From NCBI RefSeq assembly GCF_034259325.1, contig NZ_JAXIVS010000002.1, positions 1 through 64,000 of the forward strand: DNA of 64,000 nt, in the 5' to 3' direction. The position numbers were made by a program, and so were the translations under genes. This DNA is from Hyalangium ruber (GTDB lineage Bacteria > Myxococcota > Myxococcia > Myxococcales > Myxococcaceae). Shown piece by piece: positions 39,001 to 46,404 of the stretch. Each line of letters begins with the position of its first letter. Within the stretch, counting starts at the first letter, position 1. The notes under the pieces are model-generated. The model was not told the DNA's origin. It saw nothing but the letters and a program-made list of their open reading frames with translations, and searched no databases.

Positions 39001-39937
39001 CCTGCTCATCGAGCAGCGCGAACGCGTCCACCACCACGCGCACCTTCAGCGAGCCGCCCCAGCCATCCCCCGCAGCGAAGGCGTCTGAGCTGCCGGGCTC
39101 TTCGACGAAGAGGCGCACCGGCCGCTCGTGGAGGGTGATGACCGGTCTGCCGGGCAGGAGCCGCGGCACGGCATGCTCCCGCACGCGGAGGCGGGCACGC
39201 TCCAGGGCTTCCTTCCAAAGCCCCAGGCGCGCGTCCGCGGGAGGTGAGCGAGGCGCGGAGACCCGCTCCTGCTCGAGCTCGAGTCCCCGGCGCACCCGTT
39301 CGGCCTCCGCGCCCAGCCACGCCCACGCGGCCTCCTCCAACTGGGTCTGCGTCGCGGCACCGCGGGCCTGGCGGCGCAGGTTCAACGTTCCATCCAGCGG
39401 CGCCGTGACGGGCAGGTGCGCCAGCGCGTAGAGCCCCATGAGCCCGGGGACTCCCTCGGACAGGAACGGTCCGACCACGGACAGGGGCATGCGCCGAGCA
39501 TGGGTCAGGTGGTGCGCCTCCAACCACGCCTGGAGCGCCTGCGGCGTCCGGGGCCGCTCGGTGGGCGGTGGGGGAATGGAGCGGTCCGAGACAGCCCCGC
39601 CGCTTTCGAGGAACGCGAGCCCGAGCGCGACGGCGTGCTTGCAGATGCCGCGCTCGTGGAAGGTCGGACACTGGCAATCGCAGGAGAAGCCCTCCGCGTC
39701 GGCCGAGATGACGACGGTGTAGGGACGGCCATGGCGGTTGAGCACCTGGCCCTGCAGCGTATCGGGCAACGCATCGAAGGAGGTGACGCGGTGTTGCTCC
39801 AGGCACGCCTGCCCCACCTTGAACATCTGAGGCCCGGCTGCTTCTCGCAGCGCCTCGCGGGTGAGCCATCGTCGCAATGGGACCAGGGCCTCCACGGAGG
39901 CCCCCTGGGAAGAAGATCGGATCTGTCGGGACGTCAT
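36014..39937 (-). CDS. SWIM zinc-finger SNF2-family ATPase
   Basis: About 1307 residues from ATG 39937 (GAGGGG 11 nt upstream); a GTG at 39961 would add 8. An N-terminal SWIM zinc finger (CDCQCPTFHERGICKH) precedes a long central region, and the SNF2 motor fills the last 480 residues: Walker A in DDMGLGKTLQTL, Walker B VVDEAQAAKNP, and the helicase C-domain SLKAGGTGLNLTAADHVIHLD with RAHRIGQTRPV. Such proteins translocate on duplex DNA and are linked to repair or chromatin remodelling. It is 30 bp downstream of a gene of unknown function that may be its partner. Confidence 0.93.
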   Translation of the reverse strand: MTSRQIRSSSQGASVEALVPLRRWLTREALREAAGPQMFKVGQACLEQHRVTSFDALPDTLQGQVLNRHGRPYTVVISADAEGFSCDCQCPTFHERGICKHAVALGLAFLESGGAVSDRSIPPPPTERPRTPQALQAWLEAHHLTHARRMPLSVVGPFLSEGVPGLMGLYALAHLPVTAPLDGTLNLRRQARGAATQTQLEEAAWAWLGAEAERVRRGLELEQERVSAPRSPPADARLGLWKEALERARLRVREHAVPRLLPGRPVITLHERPVRLFVEEPGSSDAFAAGDGWGGSLKVRVVVDAFALLDEQEGLSCWCTPKGPARCVHALAALDALLDMLADPREAPRNARLAELLFVVPSREILAAFDKAATQAHAQERPASACRLTFRLEGLEGRQPRLRPYLHRVLKRGGLSSKGSPVSWRDREEARAALSEPRELEALELCELISRLPLSSDGYALLLRALRLLMHSPRLFGASRPDVPLQVREAPLGFAFGESEQGLTVHPAIEGVPFRPGELLPPSGGSEAPLPWLLFEPELPRLTLVSILPGARPVLTTLQEYGSRLPGNVRPALLGTLASLETAYPVSLPESLEARALPAEPGLLLRLRAVGEEGLEGTLLVRPLPEAPPLPVGEGSAEVRGTRAGERVVVRRDVEAERAEAQTLRERLGVPASDSLSHFTLEAAEAALDMLERLEPLRGPLLRVEWEEQPWKVSSAVDARGLRVEVRRQRDWFGVEGGVEVDGEKVDLAVVLEALRRRRRYVPLGHGRWLRLTEALRERLTPLADLAHPTREGLEVCTAAAPVLDALSEAGVEVHAPPDWRRLATRIRKAQAREFPLPEGLKAELRDYQREGFQWMARLAEWGGGGCLADDMGLGKTLQTLALLLQRAKKGPALVVAPTSVCSNWAREAARFAPELRVKSYREADREQLLARLKAGDVLLVSYGLLVRDIERFSAVSFATLVVDEAQAAKNPDTVRARALREVQAEARVALTGTPVENRLSELWSLFRIVFPGLLGSREAFRTRFATPIERQKDPAARAALSRVLRPFLLRRTKAEVARELPPRIETIVPITLSEGERRLYESVRLAVLARVGAGVSEGQRFELLAALTRLRQLACHPQLGAPDSGLPSSKLERLLELVEELRAEGSRALIFSQFVQLLGLARQALEARGVTLQYLDGKTPPDERQARVEAFQRGEGEVFLISLKAGGTGLNLTAADHVIHLDPWWNPAVEDQATDRAHRIGQTRPVTVSRLVAEGTVEEAIIALHAEKRELAASLLSEAQGAAALSPEQLLDLLRFTAEAPASQEE

Positions 39938-39967
39938 GATTCGGGACACCCCTCGCAGCACGGCAGC

Positions 39968-40519
39968 TCATGGGTGGAAGAACTCCCCGAGCACGAGACG
40001 GTGGTAGTTCGTGCTGTCGAGGCGGGAGGCAAAGGTCTTCGCCGAGTGGCGCAACCGGTCGGCCACGGCCTCGAACTCCGCGCGGCTCACCTCGCGCAAG
40101 GAGAGGTAGAGCCGCGCGGCGGCCTGGAGGTAGGAGAAGAGCGGGTTGGGATCGACGCTGTCGGGCCGCCGGGTCAGGAGCCGATAGAGCCGCTCGAACT
40201 CCTTGTCACGCTCGGGGCGGCCCGTCGCATCGCAGTACTCGGCGGCGGTGGCCTCCAATAGGAGGAAGAAGGGCTCGTACTCCGGCGGCGGTGCCACCGA
40301 GAGGTCCGGCGGGAGCGCCGAGCCCTTCCAGAGCTGGGAGATGGACTGGAGCGGGACCCACACCACCTGCTCCTCCTCGTCCCGCACCGGCACGGGAAGC
40401 TCGCCTTCCAGCGGCACCACCTTGCGTTGCTCTCCGAGCACGGTGGGCACTCGGAGCAGTTCCGGATGCCTGGGATCCATGCCTGCTTTCTCCAGCGCTG
40501 CGATGACGTTCGGGTCCAT
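39968..40519 (-). CDS. Conserved hypothetical, partner of the SNF2 ATPase
   Basis: 183 residues from ATG 40519; a TTG at 40531 is the only upstream alternative. No motif is recognised. The sequence is acidic in the N-terminal half with a WVPLQSISQLW segment and helical at the C-terminus (NPLFSYLQAAARLYLSLREVSRAEFEAVADRL). It directly precedes the SNF2 gene (30-bp gap) and is probably co-transcribed. Codon usage is like that of its neighbours. Confidence 0.75.
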   Translation of the reverse strand: MDPNVIAALEKAGMDPRHPELLRVPTVLGEQRKVVPLEGELPVPVRDEEEQVVWVPLQSISQLWKGSALPPDLSVAPPPEYEPFFLLLEATAAEYCDATGRPERDKEFERLYRLLTRRPDSVDPNPLFSYLQAAARLYLSLREVSRAEFEAVADRLRHSAKTFASRLDSTNYHRLVLGEFFHP

Positions 40520-40652
40520 GACCTGCCCCAATAGGTCGGGTCTCTGCCATCCAACCTAATACCTCGGGTCGCCCTCGGCTAGCACTTGTATGCAGACCAG
40601 GCAGGCGGGGGCCCTGGACACATGCATCGGAGGGGCTTCCAGCGAGGGCGCG

Positions 40653-41891
40653 CTACCTGGGCTTCGAACCCCTGGCGCTGCTCACGTCGGACGCCGAACT
40701 CCTGTCCGGGGCGGTCACGCGCTCACCCAGCGTGTAGAAGCGGAAGCCCCCTCCCCCCTTCCAGCCTACTGACTCCGAGATACCGCCCTGCTCACCGGCC
40801 ACCACTTTCTCCAGACGCGGGAGACAGTGCGTCCGCGCGTGCTCGCCCAGTTCGACGCCAATCCAACGGCGGCCCATCTTGTGCGCCACCGCGGCTGTCG
40901 TCCCCGAGCCGAGAAAGGAGTCGAGGACCAGATCTCCCGGCTCGGTGGCGATGTGGAGGATTCGCTCGATCAACCGTTCAGGCTTCGGCGTGATGAAGAT
41001 CTCCTCATCCCGACCGAAGAGCGCTTTGATCTCCGCCTTCGCCTCGGCGTTGTGCCCCGCCTCCTCGTGGCTCCAGATCGTCCCCGGCACCACGCCCGCC
41101 TTCACCTCGGTGAGGAAGGTCTTCTTGCGCGGCGCATTCTTCCCATCCGCCCCCCACCAGATCCGCTTCTCCGCGTCGAGCGCCCGGAAGTTCTCCTCGG
41201 ACACGGTCCAGTATCTGCCCGGCGGCGGTGAGAAACTCTTCCCCGTGGGCCCCACCACCGAATAGCTCCCCTTGCTGTAGAAATTGCGCGCATGCACCGC
41301 GCTATCGATCCAGGGCCCCCGCGGATCAGCGTCCGGGTTCTTGAAGGCTCGGTTCTGCTTCTCTCCGCGAGGCAGCAGGTTGGCGGCCCATGAAGCCTGG
41401 GAGCGCGCGTAGACCAGGACGAAGTCGTGCATCTCCGAGAAGTTCTTCGCCGTGTTCTTGAGCGTGTACACCTTCTCCCAGCAGATGGACGTCACGAAGT
41501 TCTCCCGCCCGAACACCTCGTCCATCAGCACCTTGGCGTAGTGCGCCTCGTTGTCATCCAGCGTCACCCAGAGGCTCCCGTCCTCGCGGAGCAACTCCCT
41601 CAAGAGCACCAAGCGCGGGTACATCATCGACAGCCACTGCGCATGCTCGAGCTTGTCATCGTAGAGTTCGAAGCCGGACTGCGTGTTGTACGGCGGGTCG
41701 ATGCAGATGCACCGCACCTGGCCCCGGTGGGACGGCACCAGCGCCTTCAGCGCGGCGAGGTTGTCGCCCTGGATGAGGAGGTTCTCTGCCCCCCCTTCAC
41801 CGTGAGCGGACTGGAACTCGAGCAGGTGGTGTGGCACCCGCGAGGCGGCCTCCACGGCTTGCGCCTTGTTCACCCAGTCCAGGAAGGGCAT
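40653..41891 (-). CDS. DNA methyltransferase, beta-type (N6-adenine or N4-cytosine)
   Basis: 412 residues. Catalytic motif IV DPPYN (Asp65) lies near the N-terminus and the AdoMet motif I FLGSGTTAAVAHKMGRRWIG near the C-terminus; this order defines the beta class, common in type III Mod and orphan enzymes. The central region (about 130-290, with WWGADGKNAPRKKTF) is the target-recognition part. No restriction endonuclease gene is adjacent, so it looks like an orphan or a member of an undefined system with the two downstream genes. Its start is 70 bp from the distal att repeat of the island, outside the element. Confidence 0.92.
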   Translation of the reverse strand: MPFLDWVNKAQAVEAASRVPHHLLEFQSAHGEGGAENLLIQGDNLAALKALVPSHRGQVRCICIDPPYNTQSGFELYDDKLEHAQWLSMMYPRLVLLRELLREDGSLWVTLDDNEAHYAKVLMDEVFGRENFVTSICWEKVYTLKNTAKNFSEMHDFVLVYARSQASWAANLLPRGEKQNRAFKNPDADPRGPWIDSAVHARNFYSKGSYSVVGPTGKSFSPPPGRYWTVSEENFRALDAEKRIWWGADGKNAPRKKTFLTEVKAGVVPGTIWSHEEAGHNAEAKAEIKALFGRDEEIFITPKPERLIERILHIATEPGDLVLDSFLGSGTTAAVAHKMGRRWIGVELGEHARTHCLPRLEKVVAGEQGGISESVGWKGGGGFRFYTLGERVTAPDRSSASDVSSARGSKPR

Positions 41892-41906
41892 GTGTCCTCG
41901 GCGGGC

Positions 41907-41942
41907 AAAAGAGAAAGGGCGCTGGACCGGAGTCCAACGCCC
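41907..41942 (-). terminator. Displaced copy of the tRNA-Phe terminator
   Basis: Minus-strand hairpin with an 11-bp stem and TCCG loop (41917-41942) followed by a T-rich tail (41907-41916). It parallels the terminator of the intact tRNA at 49507-49542 and flanks the partial tRNA copy, so it is the original downstream flank separated by integration. Confidence 0.75.
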
Positions 41943-41960
41943 TGAATTCTCTCAACTTTT

Positions 41961-42006
41961 GTGCCCAGGGGCGGAATCGAACCACCGACACGGGGATTTT
42001 CAGTCC
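41961..42006 (-). repeat. Distal attachment-site copy (3' part of tRNA-Phe)
   Basis: 46 bp identical to 49563-49608, covering the tRNA-Phe anticodon arm through the 3' end. Beyond 42006 the sequence departs from tRNA, so this is not a functional tRNA. It marks the end of the integrated element far from the integrase. Confidence 0.93.
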
Positions 42007-42112
42007 GCCCAAGCGCCTGGCTGCCCTCCATTCCTCCTCTGGAGAGGGGGTTGGAACGGTCGAAAAGGGGCGATGTGGTTGCCCGTAATTTGCCCACGGC
42101 CGTAGGTGCTCC

Positions 42113-42292
42113 TTACGGCTTCTGGACGAGGAGCCAGTTGCAGAGCCTCCGCAGCAACTCCTCCTTCGCCGACTCGAAGTCCACCTTTGCTTCCTCTCGC
42201 TTATTGTACGAGGGATCGAGCAGGTTCTTCTTCGCTTGGGTCTCAAGGTACTTCTGCGCAGCATCACGAAGTTCAGCAGGAATATCGGCCAT
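42113..42292 (-). CDS. Small hypothetical protein of the island
   Basis: 59 residues from ATG 42292, which has GGAGG five nt upstream; the frame opens earlier at 42331 but without a ribosome-binding site. The sequence MADIPAELRDAAQKYLETQ is largely helical and charged, with a predicted amphipathic helix near DFESAKEELLRRLCNWL. It lies 42 bp after the HTH gene on the same strand and is probably co-transcribed. No family is recognised; a small regulator or partner of the HTH protein is possible. Confidence 0.6.
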   Translation of the reverse strand: MADIPAELRDAAQKYLETQAKKNLLDPSYNKREEAKVDFESAKEELLRRLCNWLLVQKP

Positions 42293-42334
42293 GTGGACCT
42301 CCGTCGTGGAACTTGAGTGCCATGAGGGCACTGG

Positions 42335-42733
42335 TCAGAACTTCAACTTGCGGATCTCTGCCCCGGGCGACTCCGAGTGGCTGAACGTGGACGCCTTCGA
42401 AGCCCTGCGGGTTTTGGAGCGCTGCGGCCCGGCGGTGGGAAGGCCCTCATTGATGACGCGCTCGACTTCCTCCCGGGGGATCCGCACGCGCCCATCGATC
42501 TCGACGGTCTTGATCTGGCCGGTGGCGATGAACTTCTCCAAGGTCGTCGCTCTGTCCACCCCCAAGAGATGGGCAGCCGCCTTCTTCGACAGCAACTCGG
42601 CGCCTGCCTTGCGCTGCCGCCGAGTTGGGACCGTAGCCACGGTGAGGGTCGGAATGACCAGGGAACTCGCTCCTTCTCTGAGCCGCGCCAGTAGGAGCCT
42701 GTTCACCTCCACCGCGCGCTCGTCGGCATCCAT
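42335..42733 (-). CDS. Excisionase-like helix-turn-helix protein
   Basis: 132 residues from ATG 42733. The middle (about 47-95, LLSKKAAAHLLGVDRATTLE and IDGRVRIPREEVERVIN) fits the excisionase/MerR-type HTH_17 fold, with the wing VEIDGRVRIPREEV. This is what recombination directionality factors in integrative elements look like. Open coding sequence continues in frame upstream to 42937, with a CxxC...CxxC zinc ribbon but no start codon, so the true protein is probably longer (see the 42734-43017 entry). Confidence 0.75.
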   Translation of the reverse strand: MDADERAVEVNRLLLARLREGASSLVIPTLTVATVPTRRQRKAGAELLSKKAAAHLLGVDRATTLEKFIATGQIKTVEIDGRVRIPREEVERVINEGLPTAGPQRSKTRRASKASTFSHSESPGAEIRKLKF

Positions 42734-43017
42734 GACCTCACGGCATCGGACACAGGGCAGGTCCAGTTCCTCCTCCCTCGGGGGACGGTACGTCCAGTCG
42801 AAGTTCCGGCAGCACTTCCGGCACGCCCAAGCCTTGGGCTGGTCGTACCAATCATCCGGACATCCGGAACCGAAAGGGACTTCCAGCCCGGAGGGGGCAG
42901 AGGAGGAGGCGCCCAGGTAGGACGATGCTTGAGCCGCTCACCTGCCGCCTTCGACTCGGCGCTCGGGGCATCCGTCATTGCTGGGGCACGGGGCGGTCTG
43001 GGGTCCTTCTCGTCCAT
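42734..43017 (-). pseudogene. Probable frame-shifted 5' part of the HTH gene (zinc ribbon)
   Basis: From ATG 43017 (AAGGA 4 nt upstream) a Pro-rich N-terminus is read (MDEKDPRPPRAPAMTDAPS), then the frame becomes nonsense-like. In the -1 frame, open between a TGA at 42938-42940 and the HTH ATG, the sequence encodes WACRKCCRNFDWTY...LPCVRCREVM, a zinc ribbon with Cys pairs near 42812-42823 and 42743-42754, continuous with the HTH protein. A single indel would join the parts into a protein of about 227 residues. No classical slippery heptamer is in register, so mutation or sequence error is likelier than programmed frameshifting. Confidence 0.5.
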
Positions 43018-43053
43018 AGGGTCCTTCTCCTCTAACAGGTGAGGACCCTCCAC

Positions 43054-43662
43054 TTGAAGGATTCAGGAGCCGCTCACACGCCTGCCCGCGCTGATGGCAG
43101 ACGAGGTCTACCTCCAAGCCACACCACGGACCTTGGCACACCGATCCACGTGGAGTTACCCTGAGGCCGTGCTCTGATGGAAACACCTCCTTCCGCCTTC
43201 TCCGAGCAACGCCGGTGCGACCAACCGTTGGTCAATGGGTGCGGACGCGGCGGGGGGTGGGATGAAACCCGAGCTGGTGCGCTCCACGATGGGGCAATGG
43301 GCGCGGGCCACCTGAAGTCAGGAGCACACTGATGCGGTGAACCCTCCGCGTGAACAAGGCCGGGCAGCTCTCGCTCGTGAAGGTTGAAGGAGAGCAAGGA
43401 CAACGTCGCCTCCACGTCACGGAGGGTGCGTCCCTGGTTCCCCCTTGTGGGGGATGCGCAAGACTCTTCGGCCGTTGCCGAATCCTGGTCGGCAGGGGGA
43501 CCTTGCTGGTCGTAGGCGTGGGGCGGTCCTGAGAAAACCGCCAAGGTTCAAGTGGACAAGGTCACCGTAGGTGGAGCGGGTTTGGGTCCAGACCAGTTTC
43601 GCGCCCTGAAGAGATCCTCATCGTGAGCCGATGGGTTCGCGATGCGAAGCTCCTTCTATAAG
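43054..43662. other. Island segment with no convincing gene
   Basis: Several short frames are open on both strands (the longest on minus, 43074-43544), but they lack ribosome-binding sites and recognisable domains, and their composition is low-complexity Pro/Ser/Arg. It could hold promoters for the divergent HTH and HNH transcripts. Confidence 0.4.
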
Positions 43663-43750
43663 ACGGGGCTCGCTGCGCGTGTATCCAAGTGACGGGACTC
43701 CGGCCGCTTCGCGGCCTTCTTCCACGTCACCCGCACGACGCGAGCCCCGT
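43663..43750 (+). other. 88-nt nested inverted repeat (structured RNA or DNA site)
   Basis: Outer stem ACGGGGCTCGC (43663-43673) with GCGAGCCCCGT (43740-43750), 11 bp perfect. Inside lie CGTG (43678-43681) with CACG (43734-43737), GTGACG (43689-43694) with CGTCAC (43725-43730), and a terminal GGCCGC-TTC-GCGGCC hairpin (43702-43716). The four stems share one axis. It ends 19 bp before the HNH gene and has no T-run, so it is not a simple terminator. Confidence 0.65.
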
Positions 43751-43769
43751 ACCCGCTCAGGTGCCCCGC

Positions 43770-44618
43770 ATGAGACCTCCGAGAAAGAAGCCCCTCGTCT
43801 TCGAGGGCATCAAGCTGGACGAGAGGATGGCCCTCGCCATCATCTCCGAGGGCTGCTACTTCGATCTGTGGCCTGAGCACGATGAGGACTACCCGTGGGT
43901 CTTCACCGTGAAGGATCACCGTCCCGTCTACCCGCTCCATGTCTACGTGTGGCTCAGGAACCATGGCCCTCTGCTTCCAGGCCACGTCATCCACCACCGG
44001 GATCACAACAAGCTCAACGCCCAACTCTCGAACCTGGAGGCGATCCACCGCAGTGACCACGCCAAGCGCCACCGCGAGGAGCGGCAGAAGTTCTCGCCTC
44101 GAAAGCGCGAGGACTACGGGGGCCTCTACCGGCCCCATGCCCCTGAGCCGGTACGCGAGCTGACGCTCTCCGAGATGATGCGGTTGCTGCGCCGAGGGAA
44201 GTTGTCGCGCCCACCGTCTCCGTCGTCTCGCCCGCCTGTTGAAGAGGAAGAATTCCGTGAGGCCGAGAAGAAGCTCAAAGCCGCCCTGCACGATCTCATG
44301 GAAGAGGTCGATCACCTCGACAGTGGGCAGCCCATCCCCCGAGTCACCACACGGCGCAGGGGCAACGACATCAAACTGGGGCTAGGCAAGAAAGCCGAGC
44401 GTCGGGGCTGCACACCAGCCGAGGCCGCCCTGGTACGTGCGCTGGTGAAGCACGAGCGGGCCGAGAGCCCTGACGAGGCCGTCGCCGCCGAGTTGGATCT
44501 ACCTCTCGGCGTAGTGAAGAAGATGAAGATGCGGCCTTCTGTGGATTTGGCCATCACTCGTTGGCGCTGCTATCAGCGTCTCCCTCCACCCGGTTTCCGA
44601 AAGAAGAAGGAGGATTGA
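43770..44618 (+). CDS. HNH endonuclease
   Basis: 282 residues from ATG 43770. A GTG at 43689 is also in frame, but it lies inside the strong inverted repeat and is rejected. Residues 69-101 carry the HNH core: GHVIHHRDHNKLNAQLSNLE, with His75/His76, Asn80 and Asn88 of the HNH_3 type found in phage and homing nucleases. A lysine-rich helical region follows, then a C-terminal KAERRGCTPAEAALVRALVK segment that may bind DNA. First gene of a three-gene plus-strand cluster. Confidence 0.82.
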   Translation: MRPPRKKPLVFEGIKLDERMALAIISEGCYFDLWPEHDEDYPWVFTVKDHRPVYPLHVYVWLRNHGPLLPGHVIHHRDHNKLNAQLSNLEAIHRSDHAKRHREERQKFSPRKREDYGGLYRPHAPEPVRELTLSEMMRLLRRGKLSRPPSPSSRPPVEEEEFREAEKKLKAALHDLMEEVDHLDSGQPIPRVTTRRRGNDIKLGLGKKAERRGCTPAEAALVRALVKHERAESPDEAVAAELDLPLGVVKKMKMRPSVDLAITRWRCYQRLPPPGFRKKKED

Positions 44619-44990
44619 ATGCCGCCAGTCAACCTCGATTACCTCTACGAAATCCTTCGCGACATTGCCTCGAAGCAGGACATCTGGAGCTACTCGGATC
44701 TCTCGGCGGAATACAACAAACGGTTCCGTGTCTATCACCCACCCCACGGGTCATGGGATGTACCCCTTCTCCAGATCAATACGAGAACGCACGCGGCTCG
44801 ACTGCCCGCGCTCTCAGCGGTGATCACCTATGAGCCGAGCGCAGCCTCGAATTACGGCCCCCCGGGAAAGGGATTCTGGGGCACCCCCGGTGTGCCGCCA
44901 AGGCCCGCCCGGGCTGATGACCGTGAAGACGAATGGCTCAAGATCCTCAACCAAGTGCATGCGGCTACCTGGCCGCCCCAGTTACCTTGA
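44619..44990 (+). CDS. Hypothetical protein following the HNH gene
   Basis: 123 residues; the ATG abuts the HNH stop, so translation is probably coupled. The sequence MPPVNLDYLYEILRDIASKQ has a helical start, and the segment YSDLSAEYNKRFRVYHPPHGSW resembles the small domains in which a plasmid or phage protein binds a partner, but no family is assigned. The C-terminal half is Pro/Gly-rich and overlaps the next frame. Confidence 0.6.
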   Translation: MPPVNLDYLYEILRDIASKQDIWSYSDLSAEYNKRFRVYHPPHGSWDVPLLQINTRTHAARLPALSAVITYEPSAASNYGPPGKGFWGTPGVPPRPARADDREDEWLKILNQVHAATWPPQLP

Positions 44991-45028
44991 TCCTTCCCAC
45001 AGAGTGCGGGGAGCCGGAGAATCTCCTC

Positions 45029-45904
45029 ATGGATCCCTCCGTGCATGCCGCTCTCAATAACGCCACTGAAGCCCTTGACGCAGCCAGGAAGAGGGGAGGC
45101 CCGAGAATCACCGAGGGCAAGAGCCGCAGCGCGATGAATGCCCTGCGTCACGGGCTGAGTGCCCGTCACCTGCTGTTGCCCGGTGAAGATGCCGTCGGAT
45201 ACGAGGCACTCATGGATTCGTGGTTCGTCACGCTCACGCCCACGACGATGCCTGAGGCCGCGATCGTCGCGCAACTCGGGGACCAGAGCTGGAAGTTGGA
45301 GCGCCTATCCAGGCTGGAGAACAACCGCCTGTGTGCTCGCCTGGAAGAGGAGCTGGAGAAGACCGAGAACTTCCAGCTCGTAGTCCACACGCGGCGTGCC
45401 CTGGAGGCGATATCCAGCCTTGCAGAGACCGTGGACGCGATCCGCGTGCCCTGGACAGAGCCGGAGATGACGGAAGCATTCCTGCGCGGCGTGGAGGGCA
45501 CCCTGGCCATGCTGCGCGAGGTACCAGAGCTGCCTGAGGCCATCATCCAGTCCCTGGCCACTGCGCTCGATCAGGTTCGGGACACTCGCAAGGACGGTCG
45601 CTTGGACCGGATCGCCTACGAGCACCTGGGGAACATGGCCAAGCTGGTCCGAGGATCGCTCACCGAGAAGCTGGCCCGCGAGGAGGCCGCCTTGGAGCCT
45701 GTACGTGAACGGCTGGCTGCCGAGGTGCTGCTGCTGGAAGACGGGGACCTCAAGAAGCTGGAGCGTCATCGCCGACTGCTGGAGACCTCCATGCAGCGGC
45801 AACTGGACTTGCTCTCTCAGGTACGCGCCCGGGTCGTCACCGCCAGCCCCGAGATTCAGGCCGAGGCCAAGGAGCTGCGAGTGAAGCTCCGACTGGTGAA
45901 GTAG
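45029..45904 (+). CDS. Conserved hypothetical with NALRHGLSA motif
   Basis: 291 residues from ATG 45029 (GGAGA about 9 nt upstream); the frame opens at 44933. The N-terminal part ITEGKSRSAMNALRHGLSAR followed by LPGEDAVGYEALMDSW is a recurrent pattern in bacterial hypothetical proteins. The remainder is almost entirely helical with long charged heptad-like stretches (RLEEELEKTENF; EKLAREEAALEPVRERLAAEV), suggesting a coiled coil. Function unknown. It is last in the HNH cluster. Confidence 0.65.
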   Translation: MDPSVHAALNNATEALDAARKRGGPRITEGKSRSAMNALRHGLSARHLLLPGEDAVGYEALMDSWFVTLTPTTMPEAAIVAQLGDQSWKLERLSRLENNRLCARLEEELEKTENFQLVVHTRRALEAISSLAETVDAIRVPWTEPEMTEAFLRGVEGTLAMLREVPELPEAIIQSLATALDQVRDTRKDGRLDRIAYEHLGNMAKLVRGSLTEKLAREEAALEPVRERLAAEVLLLEDGDLKKLERHRRLLETSMQRQLDLLSQVRARVVTASPEIQAEAKELRVKLRLVK

Positions 45905-46317
45905 CTCCCCCCACGGATCCTCCCGGGTTCGTTCTGGCAGCCCTTTCGGGCCAGCTCACGGTCCTCGCCCATTGCTAGGGCTATCGGATCTGGACGCTGC
46001 CCCCACCCACAGAGGTACAGGGGTTTCCTCGCCGCAGGTCCCTTTTTCAGGGGCCTGGCCCCCTTCATGGATCCCGGATGTTGGGGGTGGACTCGAAATT
46101 TTGGGGCCCACTTGGAGGGGAGACATCTTCGGCCCTGGACGACCTACGGACATGCCATCCTGATGACTTTACCCTGTGTTCGCCCTCTCGCTCCTCGCGC
46201 ACGAGGGGTCACGGCCTCCGGGGACTTCTTCCTCTCGGGGCCCACCTGCGGAGCTCCACGACCACTTCCGCAACAGACCTTGTGCTCCGGACTGCACGCC
46301 CGAGGTTCCGCCATGAG
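45905..46317. other. Non-coding stretch in the island
   Basis: About 410 bp between the plus-strand HNH cluster and the terminator of the minus-strand small gene. A short CTGG...CCAG hairpin with CCC-TTTC-GGG inside lies just after the 45904 stop and may end transcription weakly. No gene or RNA family is recognised. Confidence 0.4.
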
Positions 46318-46363
46318 AGATAATAAACAGGACGCGGAGCCCAGATCCGCTGATCGCGTCCTG
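46318..46363 (-). terminator. Intrinsic terminator of the 46405-46854 gene
   Basis: CAGGACGCG (46328-46336) pairs with CGCGTCCTG (46355-46363) over an 18-nt loop. On the minus strand the stem is followed by TTTATTATCT, a clear T-rich tail. It begins about 40 bp after the stop of the minus-strand gene. Confidence 0.75.
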
Positions 46364-46404
46364 CCTCCCTCCATGCCCAGTGAACGTTCCCGGTGGGGGA
46401 TGGC

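Noticed and set aside
36014-41891. DISARM or BREX defence system
   Set aside because: A methyltransferase and a SNF2 motor are present, but the other hallmark genes (phospholipase D-like protein, DUF1998 protein, PglZ, BrxC-type ATPase) are missing.
41961-42006. Second tRNA-Phe gene
   Set aside because: Only the 3' half matches; the 5' acceptor and D arm are absent, so it is an attachment-site remnant.
42830-42940. Programmed -1 frameshift in the zinc-ribbon-HTH gene
   Set aside because: CCCTTTC occurs, but not in the register needed for simultaneous slippage, and no downstream pseudoknot is obvious.
43074-43544. 156-residue minus-strand frame in the island
   Set aside because: No ribosome-binding site, Pro/Ser/Arg-rich composition and no recognisable domain; treated as non-coding.
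43663-44618. HEARO/IscB-type RNA-guided HNH module or a retron
   Set aside because: The HNH protein is 282 residues with an HNH_3 core only and no RuvC segments, and no reverse transcriptase gene is nearby. The RNA-like structure may still be functional.
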